DNA of 64,000 bases, taken from positions 1-64,000 of the forward strand of contig JAUIBW010000010.1 of the NCBI GenBank assembly GCA_030427585.1, written 5' to 3'. The translations under genes and the position numbers were made by a program. Below are positions 7,538 through 16,976 of this stretch, piece by piece. Every line of letters begins with the position of its first letter. The first letter of the stretch is position 1. Below the pieces are notes generated by a model, which saw only the letters and a list, made by a program, of their open reading frames with translations, searched no databases and was not told where the DNA came from. The stretch comes from Bacteroidia bacterium (GTDB lineage: Bacteria; Bacteroidota; Bacteroidia; Flavobacteriales; Flavobacteriaceae).

Positions 7538-9181
7538 ATGTTAGATATTTCTGAATTAAAAGCAAAAAAGCTTCCTGAATTGCAAGAAATTGCAAAAAAC
7601 CTTAATGTACCAAAGTTTCGTACCTTAAAAAAGTTAGATTTAGTATATCAAATACTAGATTATCAAGCCACAAATCCTAACAAGGTTAAGCAAGTGGTAG
7701 CTGAGGATGCTTCAGAAAAAACAGATTCTGAAAAACCCAAACCCAATGTTCGTCAAAGAAGACCTCGTGCTCGTAAACCAGACGGATCTACAAACCCTGT
7801 TAGCAAAGACAATAAAACTCCTAAAGAACAGAAAAGTGAAGTGGTCAAACCACTCCCTTCAGAGGAAACTGTCTCTAAAGAGAAAGAAAACAGCGATAAA
7901 AAAAATAAACCTCACCAAAATAGAGATGACAAAAAGGACAATCGAAATAGAGGTAACGATAAGTCTCAACAAAATAAGTCTCGAAATAATAATCCTAACA
8001 ATACTAATAAAAAGGAGAACGGGAATCGTGACAACAGAAATCGGTATAAAGAACCAGATTTTGAGTTTGATGCCATAATTGAGAGTGAAGGTGTATTGGA
8101 TATTATGCAAGATGGATATGGCTTTTTAAGATCTAGTGATTACAACTATCTTTCTTCTCCAGATGATATCTATGTATCACAATCGCAGATTAGACTTTTT
8201 GGACTTAAAACAGGAGATACCGTATTAGGACAAGTAAGACCTCCTAAAGAAGGGGAAAAATATTTCCCTCTTATTAAGGTAAATAAAATTAACGGTCTTG
8301 ATCCACAAGTAGTTCGCGACAGAGTTTCTTTTGAGCATCTCACTCCTCTAGTTCTGCAAGAAAAATTTAATATAGCAGAACGACAAAGCACAATATCTAC
8401 AAGGATAATGGATTTATTTGCTCCTATTGGAAAAGGACAACGTGGTATGATAGTATCACAACCTAAGACCGGTAAGACGATGCTACTTAAGGATGTTGCC
8501 AATGCAATTGCAGCAAATCATCCCGAAGTATATCAAATGATCCTTCTTATAGATGAAAGACCTGAAGAAGTTACAGATATGCAGCGCAATGTAAAAGGAG
8601 AAGTAATTGCTTCTACCTTTGATAAAGAAGCTAATGAGCATGTAAAAGTAGCTAATATCGTACTGGAAAAAGCAAAAAGATTAGTAGAGTGTGGTCATGA
8701 TGTAGTCATTCTATTAGATTCAATCACAAGACTAGCCAGAGCTTACAACACCGTACAACCAGCTAGTGGAAAAATATTAAGTGGTGGTGTAGATGCTAAT
8801 GCTTTACACAAACCAAAACGTTTCTTTGGTGCTGCCCGTAACATAGAAAATGGAGGTTCTCTAACTATAATAGCAACAGCATTGACAGAAACCGGTTCTA
8901 AAATGGACGAAGTAATCTTCGAAGAGTTCAAAGGAACTGGTAATATGGAACTACAATTAGATCGAAAAATCTCTAATCGTAGAATTTTCCCTGCTATTGA
9001 CCTTACATCTTCAAGCACTCGTCGAGATGATATTCTATTAGACGAAACAACTATTCAACGAATGTGGGTAATGCGAAAATATCTTGCAGATATGAACCCA
9101 GTAGAAGCAATGGAATTTATTAATGAACGTTTTAAGCAAACAAGAAATAATGACGAGTTCCTTATTTCTATGAATGGATAA
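7538..9181 (+). CDS. rho: Transcription termination factor Rho with disordered insert
   Basis: Rho is the hexameric RNA helicase that ends transcription. The 547-residue protein has a Rho_N helical domain (residues 1-43) and then about 130 residues that are almost only K, R, E, D, N, Q, S and P (residues 45-175). The RNA-binding cold-shock-like domain (about residues 177-250, with DGYGFLRS) and the ATPase domain follow. The P-loop PKTGKT is at about residues 309-314, and Walker B is [14 protein letters not shown] near residue 392. E. coli Rho has 419 residues and lacks this insert. Long disordered inserts are typical of Bacteroidota Rho, and in Bacteroides thetaiotaomicron one was reported to drive phase separation. 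A strong terminator follows the gene. Confidence 0.97.
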   Translation: MLDISELKAKKLPELQEIAKNLNVPKFRTLKKLDLVYQILDYQATNPNKVKQVVAEDASEKTDSEKPKPNVRQRRPRARKPDGSTNPVSKDNKTPKEQKSEVVKPLPSEETVSKEKENSDKKNKPHQNRDDKKDNRNRGNDKSQQNKSRNNNPNNTNKKENGNRDNRNRYKEPDFEFDAIIESEGVLDIMQDGYGFLRSSDYNYLSSPDDIYVSQSQIRLFGLKTGDTVLGQVRPPKEGEKYFPLIKVNKINGLDPQVVRDRVSFEHLTPLVLQEKFNIAERQSTISTRIMDLFAPIGKGQRGMIVSQPKTGKTMLLKDVANAIAANHPEVYQMILLIDERPEEVTDMQRNVKGEVIASTFDKEANEHVKVANIVLEKAKRLVECGHDVVILLDSITRLARAYNTVQPASGKILSGGVDANALHKPKRFFGAARNIENGGSLTIIATALTETGSKMDEVIFEEFKGTGNMELQLDRKISNRRIFPAIDLTSSSTRRDDILLDETTIQRMWVMRKYLADMNPVEAMEFINERFKQTRNNDEFLISMNG

Positions 9182-9201
9182 TAATACATTTGTAACAAAT
9201 A

Positions 9202-9241
9202 GCAAAGATGGCTATCAATTAATATTGATAGCCATCTTTGC
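9202..9241 (+). terminator. rho terminator
   Basis: GCAAAGATGGCTATCAAT (9202-9219) pairs perfectly with ATTGATAGCCATCTTTGC (9224-9241), an 18-bp stem with a 4-nt loop. It lies 20 bp after the rho stop. Confidence 0.85.
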
Positions 9242-9251
9242 TTTATCATAT

Positions 9252-9259
9252 TATTTTTG
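9252..9259 (+). promoter_or_regulatory. Possible msrA promoter -7 element
   Basis: TATTTTTG fully matches TAnnTTTG and lies 70 bp before the msrA start. The only upstream TTG at roughly the right distance (9225-9227, 24-bp spacer) is inside the rho terminator, so the -33 half is uncertain. Confidence 0.4.
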
Positions 9260-9328
9260 TCACTTTTAATAAATAAAACTGAAAGTTTTTTAAAAAGAAA
9301 TTGACCAAGTATTAAAATTTAATTTATT

Positions 9329-10000
9329 ATGAGGAATATATTATATATAATATGGAGTGTCGTTCTATTATTTTCGAGCTGCCAAAGCAATAGTCAATCA
9401 GTTAATAATAAAAAAGAAGTCACACAAAATGAAAATATCACACCGGTTAGCGTTAAACCTGTTGATGGTTTAGAAAGAGCTTATTTTGCCAGTGGATGCT
9501 TTTGGTGCGTCGAAGCTATTTACGAAAGCATAAAAGGTGTTAAAGAATCTATCTCTGGTTACTCAGGAGGCCATACCAAAAACCCAACGTACCAATCAAG
9601 TAATACCGGGCGAACAGGACATGCCGAAACCGTAGAGATCATCTATGACCCCAAAATTGTTTCTTTCTCAACTTTGGTAGATGTGTATTTTGGATCACAA
9701 AACCCAACACAGGTTAATGGACAAGGCCCAGATCATGGTTCACAATACAGGTCAATTATCTTTTATCAAAACGAAGAGCAGAAAAAAATAATAAAAGACA
9801 AAAAAGAAGCATTAAGCAAAAAACTAAACCAAAGGATAGCTGCAGAAGTGTTACCGTTTCAAAAATTCTGGAAAGGAGAGACTTATCACCAGGATTACGA
9901 AAAAAGAAACCCGGGCAATCCCTACATACGTAATATATCTGTCCCTAGATTAAAAAGATTTCAAGCAAAATTCCCAAACCTTATTAAAGAAAAACATTAA
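9329..10000 (+). CDS. msrA: Peptide methionine sulfoxide reductase MsrA, exported lipoprotein form
   Basis: MsrA reduces methionine-S-sulfoxide in proteins. The catalytic motif SGCFWCVE is near residues 55-62, followed by GYSGGHTKNPTY and GHAETVEI, all characteristic of the family; GSQYRSIIFY and YHQDYE follow. The 223-residue chain starts with a lipoprotein signal (MRNILYIIWSVVLLFSSC, cysteine 18) and a linker of about 30 residues. The enzyme is therefore expected in the periplasm, anchored to a membrane, rather than in the cytosol. It would repair oxidised envelope proteins. No msrB fusion or neighbour is present. It stands alone between rho and a 602-bp noncoding stretch. Confidence 0.95.
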   Translation: MRNILYIIWSVVLLFSSCQSNSQSVNNKKEVTQNENITPVSVKPVDGLERAYFASGCFWCVEAIYESIKGVKESISGYSGGHTKNPTYQSSNTGRTGHAETVEIIYDPKIVSFSTLVDVYFGSQNPTQVNGQGPDHGSQYRSIIFYQNEEQKKIIKDKKEALSKKLNQRIAAEVLPFQKFWKGETYHQDYEKRNPGNPYIRNISVPRLKRFQAKFPNLIKEKH

Positions 10001-10602
10001 AACTTATTCACATACCAATCTAAGTATAGGATATAGTGATTAACCAAAGCATGTTCATCATGTTAAAACTGTGTTAAAATAAAAAAAGTCTAGTGCTTGT
10101 CAAATTAGATATTTTTCACTTTTACATATATCTATAGTATATAACTTACAAAACCGACAATGCTGTATAAAAATCGCAATTAAATCGGTTGTATTGATAA
10201 AAAAAATCGTTGAAAAACACAAAATGATGAAAATAAATTGTTATTTTTATTGAAATAAAATGAAAACAAGTTGTGTTTTTCATATTAAAACATTACTTTT
10301 GAGTCTGATTTAATGGTTTTCTTTTCAGTATTTTAATCAAAAGTATTGAAGTTTTGCTAGAGCAAAAACACATTAACTTATTGAAAAACAAATCATTACA
10401 CATTAAATTGTTCTTTAAAAAACTGTAATTCTTTTAATATTTATTAGATTGTATTAAAAGAAGAAATTAGAGCTAAAATATTTTTGGCATCTTTTTTGGA
10501 GATCAATTTTTGACGGTAAATTATGTTTTTTATAAATTTTTAATTAAAGAAAATAATAATATTAAATTTGAATTATAACCCAATCTACTTAAAACAAGCG
10601 AT
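10001..10602. other. 602-bp noncoding stretch with long leader
   Basis: No ORF with coding character is visible. The only clear signals are a strong promoter at 10271-10301 and, after it, an AT-rich leader of nearly 300 nt running to the SH3/alanine-helix gene. A small hairpin (TTTTGCT 10352-10358 with AGCAAAA 10361-10367) lies in the leader. Confidence 0.6.
10271..10301 (+). promoter_or_regulatory. Strong Bacteroidota-type promoter
   Basis: TTG (10271-10273), a 20-bp spacer and TACTTTTG (10294-10301) match the TTG-N17-23-TAnnTTTG consensus. Transcription would start near 10307, giving a 5' leader of about 295 nt before the ATG at 10603. Confidence 0.6.
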
Positions 10603-11754
10603 ATGAAGTCTATTTTTACATTTATTCTGCTTTTGGTGATTACTTTCTCGTCTGCTCATGCTCAGGATGGGCAATACTTAATGTCTTCTGGTAAACTAGA
10701 AGTTCGAAGTGGTCCAGGTCTACAATTTAATACAATTGCCGAAGTTCCTCAAGGAACTCAGGTATATGTAATGAGCTCTAATTATGGAGAATGGAGTGCA
10801 ATACAGTTCAAGAAAATGAATGGTTTTGTACTTAGTAGCCTATTAACCGAGGATAGTCGAATTGCAGATGCAGAAAGAGCTGCTCAAGAAGCAGCAGCAA
10901 AAAGAGAAGCAGCAAAACAAGCTGCTGCACAAGCAATAGCACAGGCAGAAGCTGCAAAAAAAGCTGCAGAAGAAGCTGCAAGAAAAGCGATTGCTGATGC
11001 AGAACGTCTAAAAAGAGAAGCAGAAGCAGCAGCAGCGAAAGCAATTGCTGATGCAGAAGCAGCAAAACGATCTAAAGATGTTGCTGCACAACGAGCTCTT
11101 GCAGATACAGAAGAAACAAGAAGAGCGGTAGAAGAAGCTAACAGAAGAGCTGCAAGAGGTTCGAGTGTAGCCTCTAATCCTATCGAATCTACAACGCCAT
11201 CTTATGGTTCTAGCTCAAACACGAGCTCTCCTAAAGCTGCTTCTATAGAGGTATCTAGAGAAGACAAATACTCTAGCTGGGAGAAAAAGACATATAAGTC
11301 TGGTGCAACTCCAAAATCATTTGATTTTAAAGGTAAGTTTGACTATAAATTAGACAACTACCTAAAAATCAAAGTAGGAAAAAACACAGAAGTTGTTGTT
11401 AAGATGTACAAAATGGGTAAAACCAAAGCTGATGACCAGTTAGTACGTATAACATATATCAACTCTAATGCTACTCAGTTTATCAGAAACATTCCAGAAG
11501 GAGAATACTACCTTAAAATTGCATACGGTAAGGAATGGAAAGAAACTACTGAGAATGGTAAAAAATTCGGAACTTTTACTAAGAATGCATTATATGAGCA
11601 TAGCAAGCAAATCTTAGATTTTAACACCGTAAAAACTTCTAAAGGTATCAATGTTCCTTCTTATAATTTAGCATTAGATCTTCTTCCTAGTGGAGGTGGA
11701 TATAGTACTGGTAGTGATGATAACATTACTGCAAGAGCCTTTAATGAAAACTAA
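10603..11754 (+). CDS. Exported SH3-domain protein with alanine-rich helix
   Basis: The 383-residue protein has a signal peptide (about residues 1-20, ending SSAHA-Q) and a bacterial SH3 domain (residues 24-85, with LEVRSGPGLQFNTIAEVPQG and GFVLSSLL). A helix of about 100 residues built from A, E, K and R follows (residues 86-185, with units such as AAKKAAEEAARKAIADAE). A Ser/Thr-rich linker (188-220) leads to a C-terminal beta-rich domain of unknown family (220-383). SH3b domains often bind cell wall peptides, and the helix could span the periplasm. The precise role is unknown. Strong promoter and double terminator signals suggest a well expressed single gene. Confidence 0.8.
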   Translation: MKSIFTFILLLVITFSSAHAQDGQYLMSSGKLEVRSGPGLQFNTIAEVPQGTQVYVMSSNYGEWSAIQFKKMNGFVLSSLLTEDSRIADAERAAQEAAAKREAAKQAAAQAIAQAEAAKKAAEEAARKAIADAERLKREAEAAAAKAIADAEAAKRSKDVAAQRALADTEETRRAVEEANRRAARGSSVASNPIESTTPSYGSSSNTSSPKAASIEVSREDKYSSWEKKTYKSGATPKSFDFKGKFDYKLDNYLKIKVGKNTEVVVKMYKMGKTKADDQLVRITYINSNATQFIRNIPEGEYYLKIAYGKEWKETTENGKKFGTFTKNALYEHSKQILDFNTVKTSKGINVPSYNLALDLLPSGGGYSTGSDDNITARAFNEN

Positions 11755-11808
11755 GAATACTATTACATACATTTTATAATCACCAAAATATAAATGTAAC
11801 ATTATAAT

Positions 11809-11839
11809 AAACGCCAGGACTTTATGAGTTCTGGCGTTT
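11809..11839 (+). terminator. Terminator of the SH3/alanine-helix gene
   Basis: AAACGCCAGGACT (11809-11821) pairs with AGTTCTGGCGTTT (11827-11839) with one mismatch and a 5-nt loop. It is 54 bp after the stop codon. Confidence 0.75.
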
Positions 11840-11887
11840 GTATATATAAATAGGATAAAGATTTTTTTCAGAAGGAAATTCTTATAT

Positions 11888-11933
11888 AACCAAAAAGCCA
11901 GCACATACGATCGTATGTGCTGGCTTTTTGGTT
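11888..11933 (-). terminator. 46-bp perfect palindrome, folD/ffh terminator
   Basis: The two 23-base arms (11888-11910 and 11911-11933) are exact reverse complements with no spacer, centred on CGATCG. On the minus strand it lies 23 bp after folD and is A-rich before and T-rich after the GC core, so it is a likely terminator for folD and possibly bidirectional. Confidence 0.8.
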
Positions 11934-11956
11934 GTTATTAATTGAATAAATCAAAA

Positions 11957-12841
11957 TTATTTGTTATTCTGATGTCTTTCTCTTGCTAATAATGTGTTTT
12001 TAAGTAGCATTGCTATTGTCATTGGCCCTACTCCTCCGGGCACCGGAGTAATAAAAGATGCTTTTTTGCTTACGTTTTCAAAATCAACGTCCCCAACAAT
12101 CCTATACCCTTTTGGGGTAGATTCATCAGAAACTCTCGTAATTCCAACATCAATAACTACTGCATTCTCCTTCACCATCTCGGCTTTTAAAAAATTAGGA
12201 ACACCCAAAGCTGAAATAACAATATCTGCCTGGGCAATGATTTGCTCAATATTTTGAGTGTGGCTATGGGTTAATGTCACGGTAGAATTACCAGGTGAAC
12301 CTTTTCTTCCCATTAAAATACTAATGGGTCTACCTACAATATGACTTCTACCAATTACTACAGTATGCTTTCCTTTGGTCTCTACATTGTAGCGTTCTAG
12401 CAATTCTAAAATACCAAACGGAGTAGCAGAAATAAAAGCTGGCATCTCTAATGCCATTCTTCCAAAATTCATAGGATGAAAACCATCTACATCCTTATCA
12501 GGGTGTACCGCTAGAAGTATTTTTTGCTCATCAATTTGAGGGGGTAATGGCAATTGTACTATAAAACCATCAATATTATCATCTTCATTAAGTTCTTTAA
12601 TCTTAGCTAATAGCTCTATTTCACTGGTTGTATCAGACATTTTGATCAAAGTAGACTCAAAACCTATTCGCTCACAGGCCCTAACTTTACTGCCCACATA
12701 GGTTAAACTAGCACCATCATTACCTACCAAAACTGCTGCAAGATGTGGTACTTTTTCACCACGTTCTTTCATTTTTTGAACTTCAACAGCTATTTCATCT
12801 TTAATATCATTGCTTACTTTTTTTCCATCTAATATTTCCAT
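11957..12841 (-). CDS. folD: Bifunctional methylene-THF dehydrogenase/cyclohydrolase FolD
   Basis: FolD interconverts 5,10-methylene-THF and 10-formyl-THF in cytosolic one-carbon metabolism. The 294-residue length is normal. The catalytic YVGSK motif (tyrosine and lysine) is near residues 53-57. VQLPLPPQI near residue 100, the NADP-binding GRSHIVGRP near residue 165, and the C-terminal PGGVGPMTIAML signature are all intact. It follows ffh on the same strand by 37 bp, so the two probably share a transcript that ends at the palindromic terminator just downstream. Confidence 0.97.
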   Translation of the reverse strand: MEILDGKKVSNDIKDEIAVEVQKMKERGEKVPHLAAVLVGNDGASLTYVGSKVRACERIGFESTLIKMSDTTSEIELLAKIKELNEDDNIDGFIVQLPLPPQIDEQKILLAVHPDKDVDGFHPMNFGRMALEMPAFISATPFGILELLERYNVETKGKHTVVIGRSHIVGRPISILMGRKGSPGNSTVTLTHSHTQNIEQIIAQADIVISALGVPNFLKAEMVKENAVVIDVGITRVSDESTPKGYRIVGDVDFENVSKKASFITPVPGGVGPMTIAMLLKNTLLARERHQNNK

Positions 12842-12878
12842 GTGCCTAAATTACCTGTTATTTCTCAAAAAATTATAA

Positions 12879-14207
12879 TTATTTCATTTTACCCATCATC
12901 TGCATCATTCGTTTTCCACCGCCACCTTGCATCATCTTCATCATCTTACTCATCTGATCAAATTGCTTTAACAATTGATTTACTTGTTGTATCGATGTTC
13001 CCGAACCTTTACCAATACGTTTCTTTCTACTAGAATTTATAATTTGTGGCTTTGATCGTTCTTCTGGTGTCATAGAATGTATAATCGCTTCAATATGCCT
13101 AAACGCATCATCATCGATATCCATATTTTTCATCATTTTCCCCGCTCCAGGGATCATTCCGATCAAATCCTTCATATTACCCATTTTCTTAATCTGCTGA
13201 ATTTGTTTTAAGAAGTCATCAAATCCAAACTGGTTTTTGGCAATTTTCTTTTGTAGTTTTCTTGCTTCTTCTTCATCAAACTGTTCCTGAGCACGCTCTA
13301 CAAGGGACACCACATCTCCCATTCCCAAAATACGATCTGCCATACGAGAAGGATAGAATACATCGATAGCTTCCATTTTCTCCCCGGTACCAATAAATTT
13401 AATAGGTTTATCGACAACAGATTTTATAGAGATTGCTGCTCCACCTCGGGTATCACCATCAAGCTTGGTTAGGATTACCCCATCAAAATTAAGTACATTA
13501 TTAAAAGCTTTTGCAGTATTAACTGCATCCTGCCCTGTCATAGAATCAACAACAAATAAGGTTTCATTAGGAGTAACTGCTTTATGGATATTTGCGATCT
13601 CTGTCATCATTACTTCGTCTACTGCCAGACGCCCTGCAGTATCAATAATAACCACATTAAACCCATTTGCTTTTGCATGTGCTACACCAGCTTTGGCAAT
13701 AGCCACCGGATCATTATTACCTCTATCACTAAAAACCTCTACGTTAATCTGTTCCCCAACTACATGTAATTGATCAATCGCCGCAGGTCTATATACATCA
13801 CAAGCAACAAGAAGTGGTTTTTTAGTTTTTTTAGTAGCAAGAAAATTAGCAAGTTTTCCCGAAAAAGTGGTTTTACCAGAACCTTGTAATCCCGACATCA
13901 AGATAACAGACGGTTTACCCGACAAATCAACCTCTACAACATCACCTCCCATCAATTCTGTTAATTCATCCTTGACAAGTTTTACCATTAACTGCCCTGG
14001 TTTAAGGCTTTTTAAAACATTCTGACCTAATGCTTTTTCTTTTACTGTTGAAGTAAATTCTTTGGCAATTTTATAATTTACATCGGCATCAACTAATGCT
14101 CTTCTCACCTCCTTAAGTGTCTCTGCAACATTTACTTCTGTTATCTGCCCATGACCTTTTAGAATATGTAAAGCTTTATCTAGCTTATCACTTAAATTAT
14201 CAAACAT
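12879..14207 (-). CDS. ffh: Signal recognition particle protein Ffh
   Basis: Ffh binds 4.5S RNA and signal sequences and delivers ribosomes to FtsY and the Sec channel. The 442-residue protein has the N domain, the G domain with GLQGSGKTTFSGKLA near residue 106, DVYRPAAIDQL, DTAGR and TKLDGD, and the methionine-rich M domain ending in MMKMMQGGGGKRMMQMMGKMK-type sequence. The open frame extends to 14258, but MFDNLSDKLDKAL at 14207 is the standard start and the extra 17 residues do not look coding. folD is the downstream operon partner. Confidence 0.97.
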   Translation of the reverse strand: MFDNLSDKLDKALHILKGHGQITEVNVAETLKEVRRALVDADVNYKIAKEFTSTVKEKALGQNVLKSLKPGQLMVKLVKDELTELMGGDVVEVDLSGKPSVILMSGLQGSGKTTFSGKLANFLATKKTKKPLLVACDVYRPAAIDQLHVVGEQINVEVFSDRGNNDPVAIAKAGVAHAKANGFNVVIIDTAGRLAVDEVMMTEIANIHKAVTPNETLFVVDSMTGQDAVNTAKAFNNVLNFDGVILTKLDGDTRGGAAISIKSVVDKPIKFIGTGEKMEAIDVFYPSRMADRILGMGDVVSLVERAQEQFDEEEARKLQKKIAKNQFGFDDFLKQIQQIKKMGNMKDLIGMIPGAGKMMKNMDIDDDAFRHIEAIIHSMTPEERSKPQIINSSRKKRIGKGSGTSIQQVNQLLKQFDQMSKMMKMMQGGGGKRMMQMMGKMK

Positions 14208-14581
14208 ATATTTTCTCGTATTTTGAAAACCACTACCTTCATCGATAGATCGGTGCAAATTTAAGGATTTGAAGTGTATAAATAAAGGATGGAATTACAG
14301 AATTATAGAATCACAATCAAACAATATAGTATCACATGTAATTTTGTTTCGCCAAAAATAAAGTTGGTACAAGATTTCACACTTTTTTTATCATAAAAAC
14401 TAAACCTCATTTAGATATTTGGTAAGGTCATTATATATTTTTAAAACTACTTAAATCATGAATCTATTTTTCAAAATTCAATCAAAATAAAAGTATGCAA
14501 CCATGAATTATCTATATAAAACTACGTCCTGGATAAAATAGAACAAGAATTTACAGGTGATTTTATTTTAGATATTAGTTT
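14208..14581. other. 374-bp gap upstream of ffh
   Basis: This AT-rich gap contains the ffh 5' region, read on the minus strand, and the 3' end of the GNAT gene transcript. Only a few ORFs under 20 codons are present. No convincing structure or promoter match was seen. Confidence 0.5.
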
Positions 14582-15049
14582 TTAAAGGTGTTTTACACCA
14601 CTATAACTTATTACTTCCTCTCCTCCAACTACTTTTGAAGCATTTTTTATAATTTCGAAACCATTTTTCTGAAAGAACGAACGGGTTAACATATTAACTT
14701 GCGTAGTTAATGTTTTTATATTTGTTTTTTTTGCAATATCCTCGATAGTACGATATAATTCACTAGCAATACCTCGTCCATGATAATTCATATGAACAAA
14801 TATATACTCAATATTCCCTTTTGGATCCATAGAAAAAGAGCCTACAATTTCACCATTTAACTTAGCATTATAAATATAGTCTTTATTAAATTTATTTTGC
14901 CAATATGCTTTGTTTATCGCCAATCGAGAGTAAATTTTAATCTCTGATTTTGTAAATACCATAGAACCATAGGTAATAACCGTTTGATAAAACAAATGTT
15001 GCATCAACGGTAAATCCTGGTCGGTTGCTCTTGATATTTGGCACTTCAT
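14582..15049 (-). CDS. GNAT family N-acetyltransferase
   Basis: This is a 155-residue GNAT-fold enzyme. The acetyl-CoA-binding motif HGRGIASELYRTIE lies in the middle of the chain, preceded by the beta-strand IEYIFVHMNY, and the C-terminal SFFQKNGFEII is the usual family ending. The substrate cannot be predicted; small-molecule or protein amines are possible. The open frame reaches 15094, but MKCQISRATDQDLPLM at 15049 is the typical start of such proteins. It lies downstream of argS on the same strand with a terminator-like hairpin between, so it may have its own promoter. Confidence 0.85.
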   Translation of the reverse strand: MKCQISRATDQDLPLMQHLFYQTVITYGSMVFTKSEIKIYSRLAINKAYWQNKFNKDYIYNAKLNGEIVGSFSMDPKGNIEYIFVHMNYHGRGIASELYRTIEDIAKKTNIKTLTTQVNMLTRSFFQKNGFEIIKNASKVVGGEEVISYSGVKHL

Positions 15050-15132
15050 CTTACTAAAATAAAAAAACAGATGATTTAATATAGTATTTACCATTGATTT
15101 TTACCTCATACTTTAGATAAAAAGAATAAAAA

Positions 15133-15169
15133 ATCGATATTCTTCTCTTTTTAAAGCAAAAATATCGAT
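15133..15169 (-). terminator. argS terminator
   Basis: On the minus strand ATCGATATT (rc of 15161-15169) and AATATCGAT (rc of 15133-15141) pair over a 19-nt loop and are followed by TTTTTTATT. The site is 29 bp past the argS stop. Confidence 0.6.
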
Positions 15170-15197
15170 CCTTAAGATTTTACATCTATACCAAAAA

Positions 15198-16976
15198 CTA
15201 CATCCTTTCGGGAACACTAATCCCTAAAAGTTTAAATGCAGATTTAATAGTTTTACCTACTAGATTAGAAATTTGAACTCTAAATATTTTTTCCTGATCT
15301 GTATCTGCTCCAAATATAGATACATTTTGAAAAAACGAATTGTAGCTTTTTACCAGGTCATACGTATAATTACTAATTATAGCTGGACTAAGCTCATTCG
15401 CAGCGTTCTGAATAATTTCTGGATAAAGTTCTAATTGTTTAATAAGCTCTTTCTCCTTTTCATGTAATGTTATCTCAACTATCGGAGTATTATAATCAAA
15501 ATCTGCTTTTCTCAGAATGGCTTGAATACGTGCATAGGTATATTGTATGAATGGCCCTGTATTTCCTTGAAAATCTACCGATTCTTCGGGATTAAAAAGA
15601 ATACGTTTTTTAGGATCTACTTTCAAAATAAAATACTTTAATGCGCCAAGACCTATAGTATGGTAAATTTCTGCTTTTTCATCTTCTGTATAACCATCTA
15701 ACTTACCCAGGTCTTTAGAAATTTCGCCTGCAGTTGTTGCCATTTGAACAATTAAATCATCGGCATCTACTACCGTTCCTTCTCTACTTTTCATTTTACC
15801 GCTAGGCAAATCAACCATACCATAACTTAGATGATGTAAATATTGTGCCCAGTCATATCCCAATTTTTTCAAAATCAAAAACAACACCTTAAAATGATAA
15901 TCCTGCTCATTCCCTACTGTATATATCATCCCCCCTATATCAGGGTTATCCTTAACACGCTGTATTGCTGTTCCTATATCCTGAGTCATATATACCGCTG
16001 TACCATCACTACGCAATACTATTTTCTCGTCAAGACCTTCATCGGTTAGATCACACCAAACTGACCCGTCTTCTTTTTTGAAAAATACACCTGTAGCTAA
16101 TCCTTCTTCGATATTATCCTTACCGAGAAGGTATGTATTACTTTCATAATAATAGCTATCAAAATCTACTCCCAAAGCTTTATAGGTCTGATCAAAACCA
16201 TCATATACCCAACCATTCATCATTTTCCAAAGTTTCACCACTTTTTCATCTCCTGCTTCCCATTTACGAAGCATTTCCTGGGCTTCTACTAAGATCGGAG
16301 CTTCTTTTTTTGCTTCCTCTTCTGTTTTACCTGCAGCAATTAACTCGGCAATTTGATCTTTATAGACTTTATCAAATTTCACATAGTAATTCCCAACCAA
16401 TTTATCTCCTTTTATCCCAGTAGATTCTGGTGTTTTTCTATCTCCATATTTCTGCCAAGCTAACATAGATTTACAAATATGTATACCTCTATCATTAATG
16501 ATTTGAGTTTTATATACTCTTTTACCACTAGCTTTGATGATTTCTGCCACGGCATATCCTAAAAGATTATTTCTAATATGTCCTAAATGCAGGGGCTTAT
16601 TTGTATTAGGTGAGGAATACTCTACCATAATTGCCTTATCTTCTTTTGAAGGAGCTACAAAACCATAGTGCTCAATATTTTTTATTTCTGCAAAAAAATC
16701 AAGGTAATATGAATTCGAAATTACTAGATTTAGAAACCCTTTAACTACATTATAAGTATCAATTTCTTTTATATGCTCTGCCAAATATTTACCTATAGAT
16801 TCTCCTAGTTGTAAAGGGTTTCCTTTAACTACGCGAAGCATAGGAAATATTACCACGGTAATATCTCCTTCAAACTCTTTTCGGGTGGCTTGTAATTCTA
16901 CAGATTCCAGATTAGCACCATGCAATTGTTTTATTGCTTCTTTTACTTTTTCTGAAATGGTTTGTTGTAAACTCAT
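15198..16976 (-). CDS. argS: Arginyl-tRNA synthetase
   Basis: ArgRS is a cytosolic class I enzyme. The 592-residue chain has the N-terminal additional domain, the HIGH-type motif PLHLGHIRNNLLG near residues 132-144, the KMSKS-equivalent KMKSREGTV near residue 393, and the DALR anticodon-binding domain ending VPERM. The altered KMSKS form is normal for this family. The ATG at 16976 gives MSLQQTISEKVKEAI, the expected start. It has a 338-bp upstream gap and its own terminator, so it is probably monocistronic. Confidence 0.97.
   Translation of the reverse strand: MSLQQTISEKVKEAIKQLHGANLESVELQATRKEFEGDITVVIFPMLRVVKGNPLQLGESIGKYLAEHIKEIDTYNVVKGFLNLVISNSYYLDFFAEIKNIEHYGFVAPSKEDKAIMVEYSSPNTNKPLHLGHIRNNLLGYAVAEIIKASGKRVYKTQIINDRGIHICKSMLAWQKYGDRKTPESTGIKGDKLVGNYYVKFDKVYKDQIAELIAAGKTEEEAKKEAPILVEAQEMLRKWEAGDEKVVKLWKMMNGWVYDGFDQTYKALGVDFDSYYYESNTYLLGKDNIEEGLATGVFFKKEDGSVWCDLTDEGLDEKIVLRSDGTAVYMTQDIGTAIQRVKDNPDIGGMIYTVGNEQDYHFKVLFLILKKLGYDWAQYLHHLSYGMVDLPSGKMKSREGTVVDADDLIVQMATTAGEISKDLGKLDGYTEDEKAEIYHTIGLGALKYFILKVDPKKRILFNPEESVDFQGNTGPFIQYTYARIQAILRKADFDYNTPIVEITLHEKEKELIKQLELYPEIIQNAANELSPAIISNYTYDLVKSYNSFFQNVSIFGADTDQEKIFRVQISNLVGKTIKSAFKLLGISVPERM

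Noticed and set aside
7859..8110. Hydrophobic minus-strand frame opposite the Rho insert
   Set aside because: It is an antisense shadow of the Lys/Asn-rich codons, giving false Ile/Phe/Leu runs.
10832..11065. Leucine-rich minus-strand frame opposite the alanine-rich helix
   Set aside because: It is the antisense shadow of GCA/GCT-rich codons, which read as TGC/AGC-type codons on the other strand.
14208..14258. 17-residue N-terminal extension of Ffh
   Set aside because: MFDNLSDKL is the standard start of Ffh, and the extension looks noncoding.
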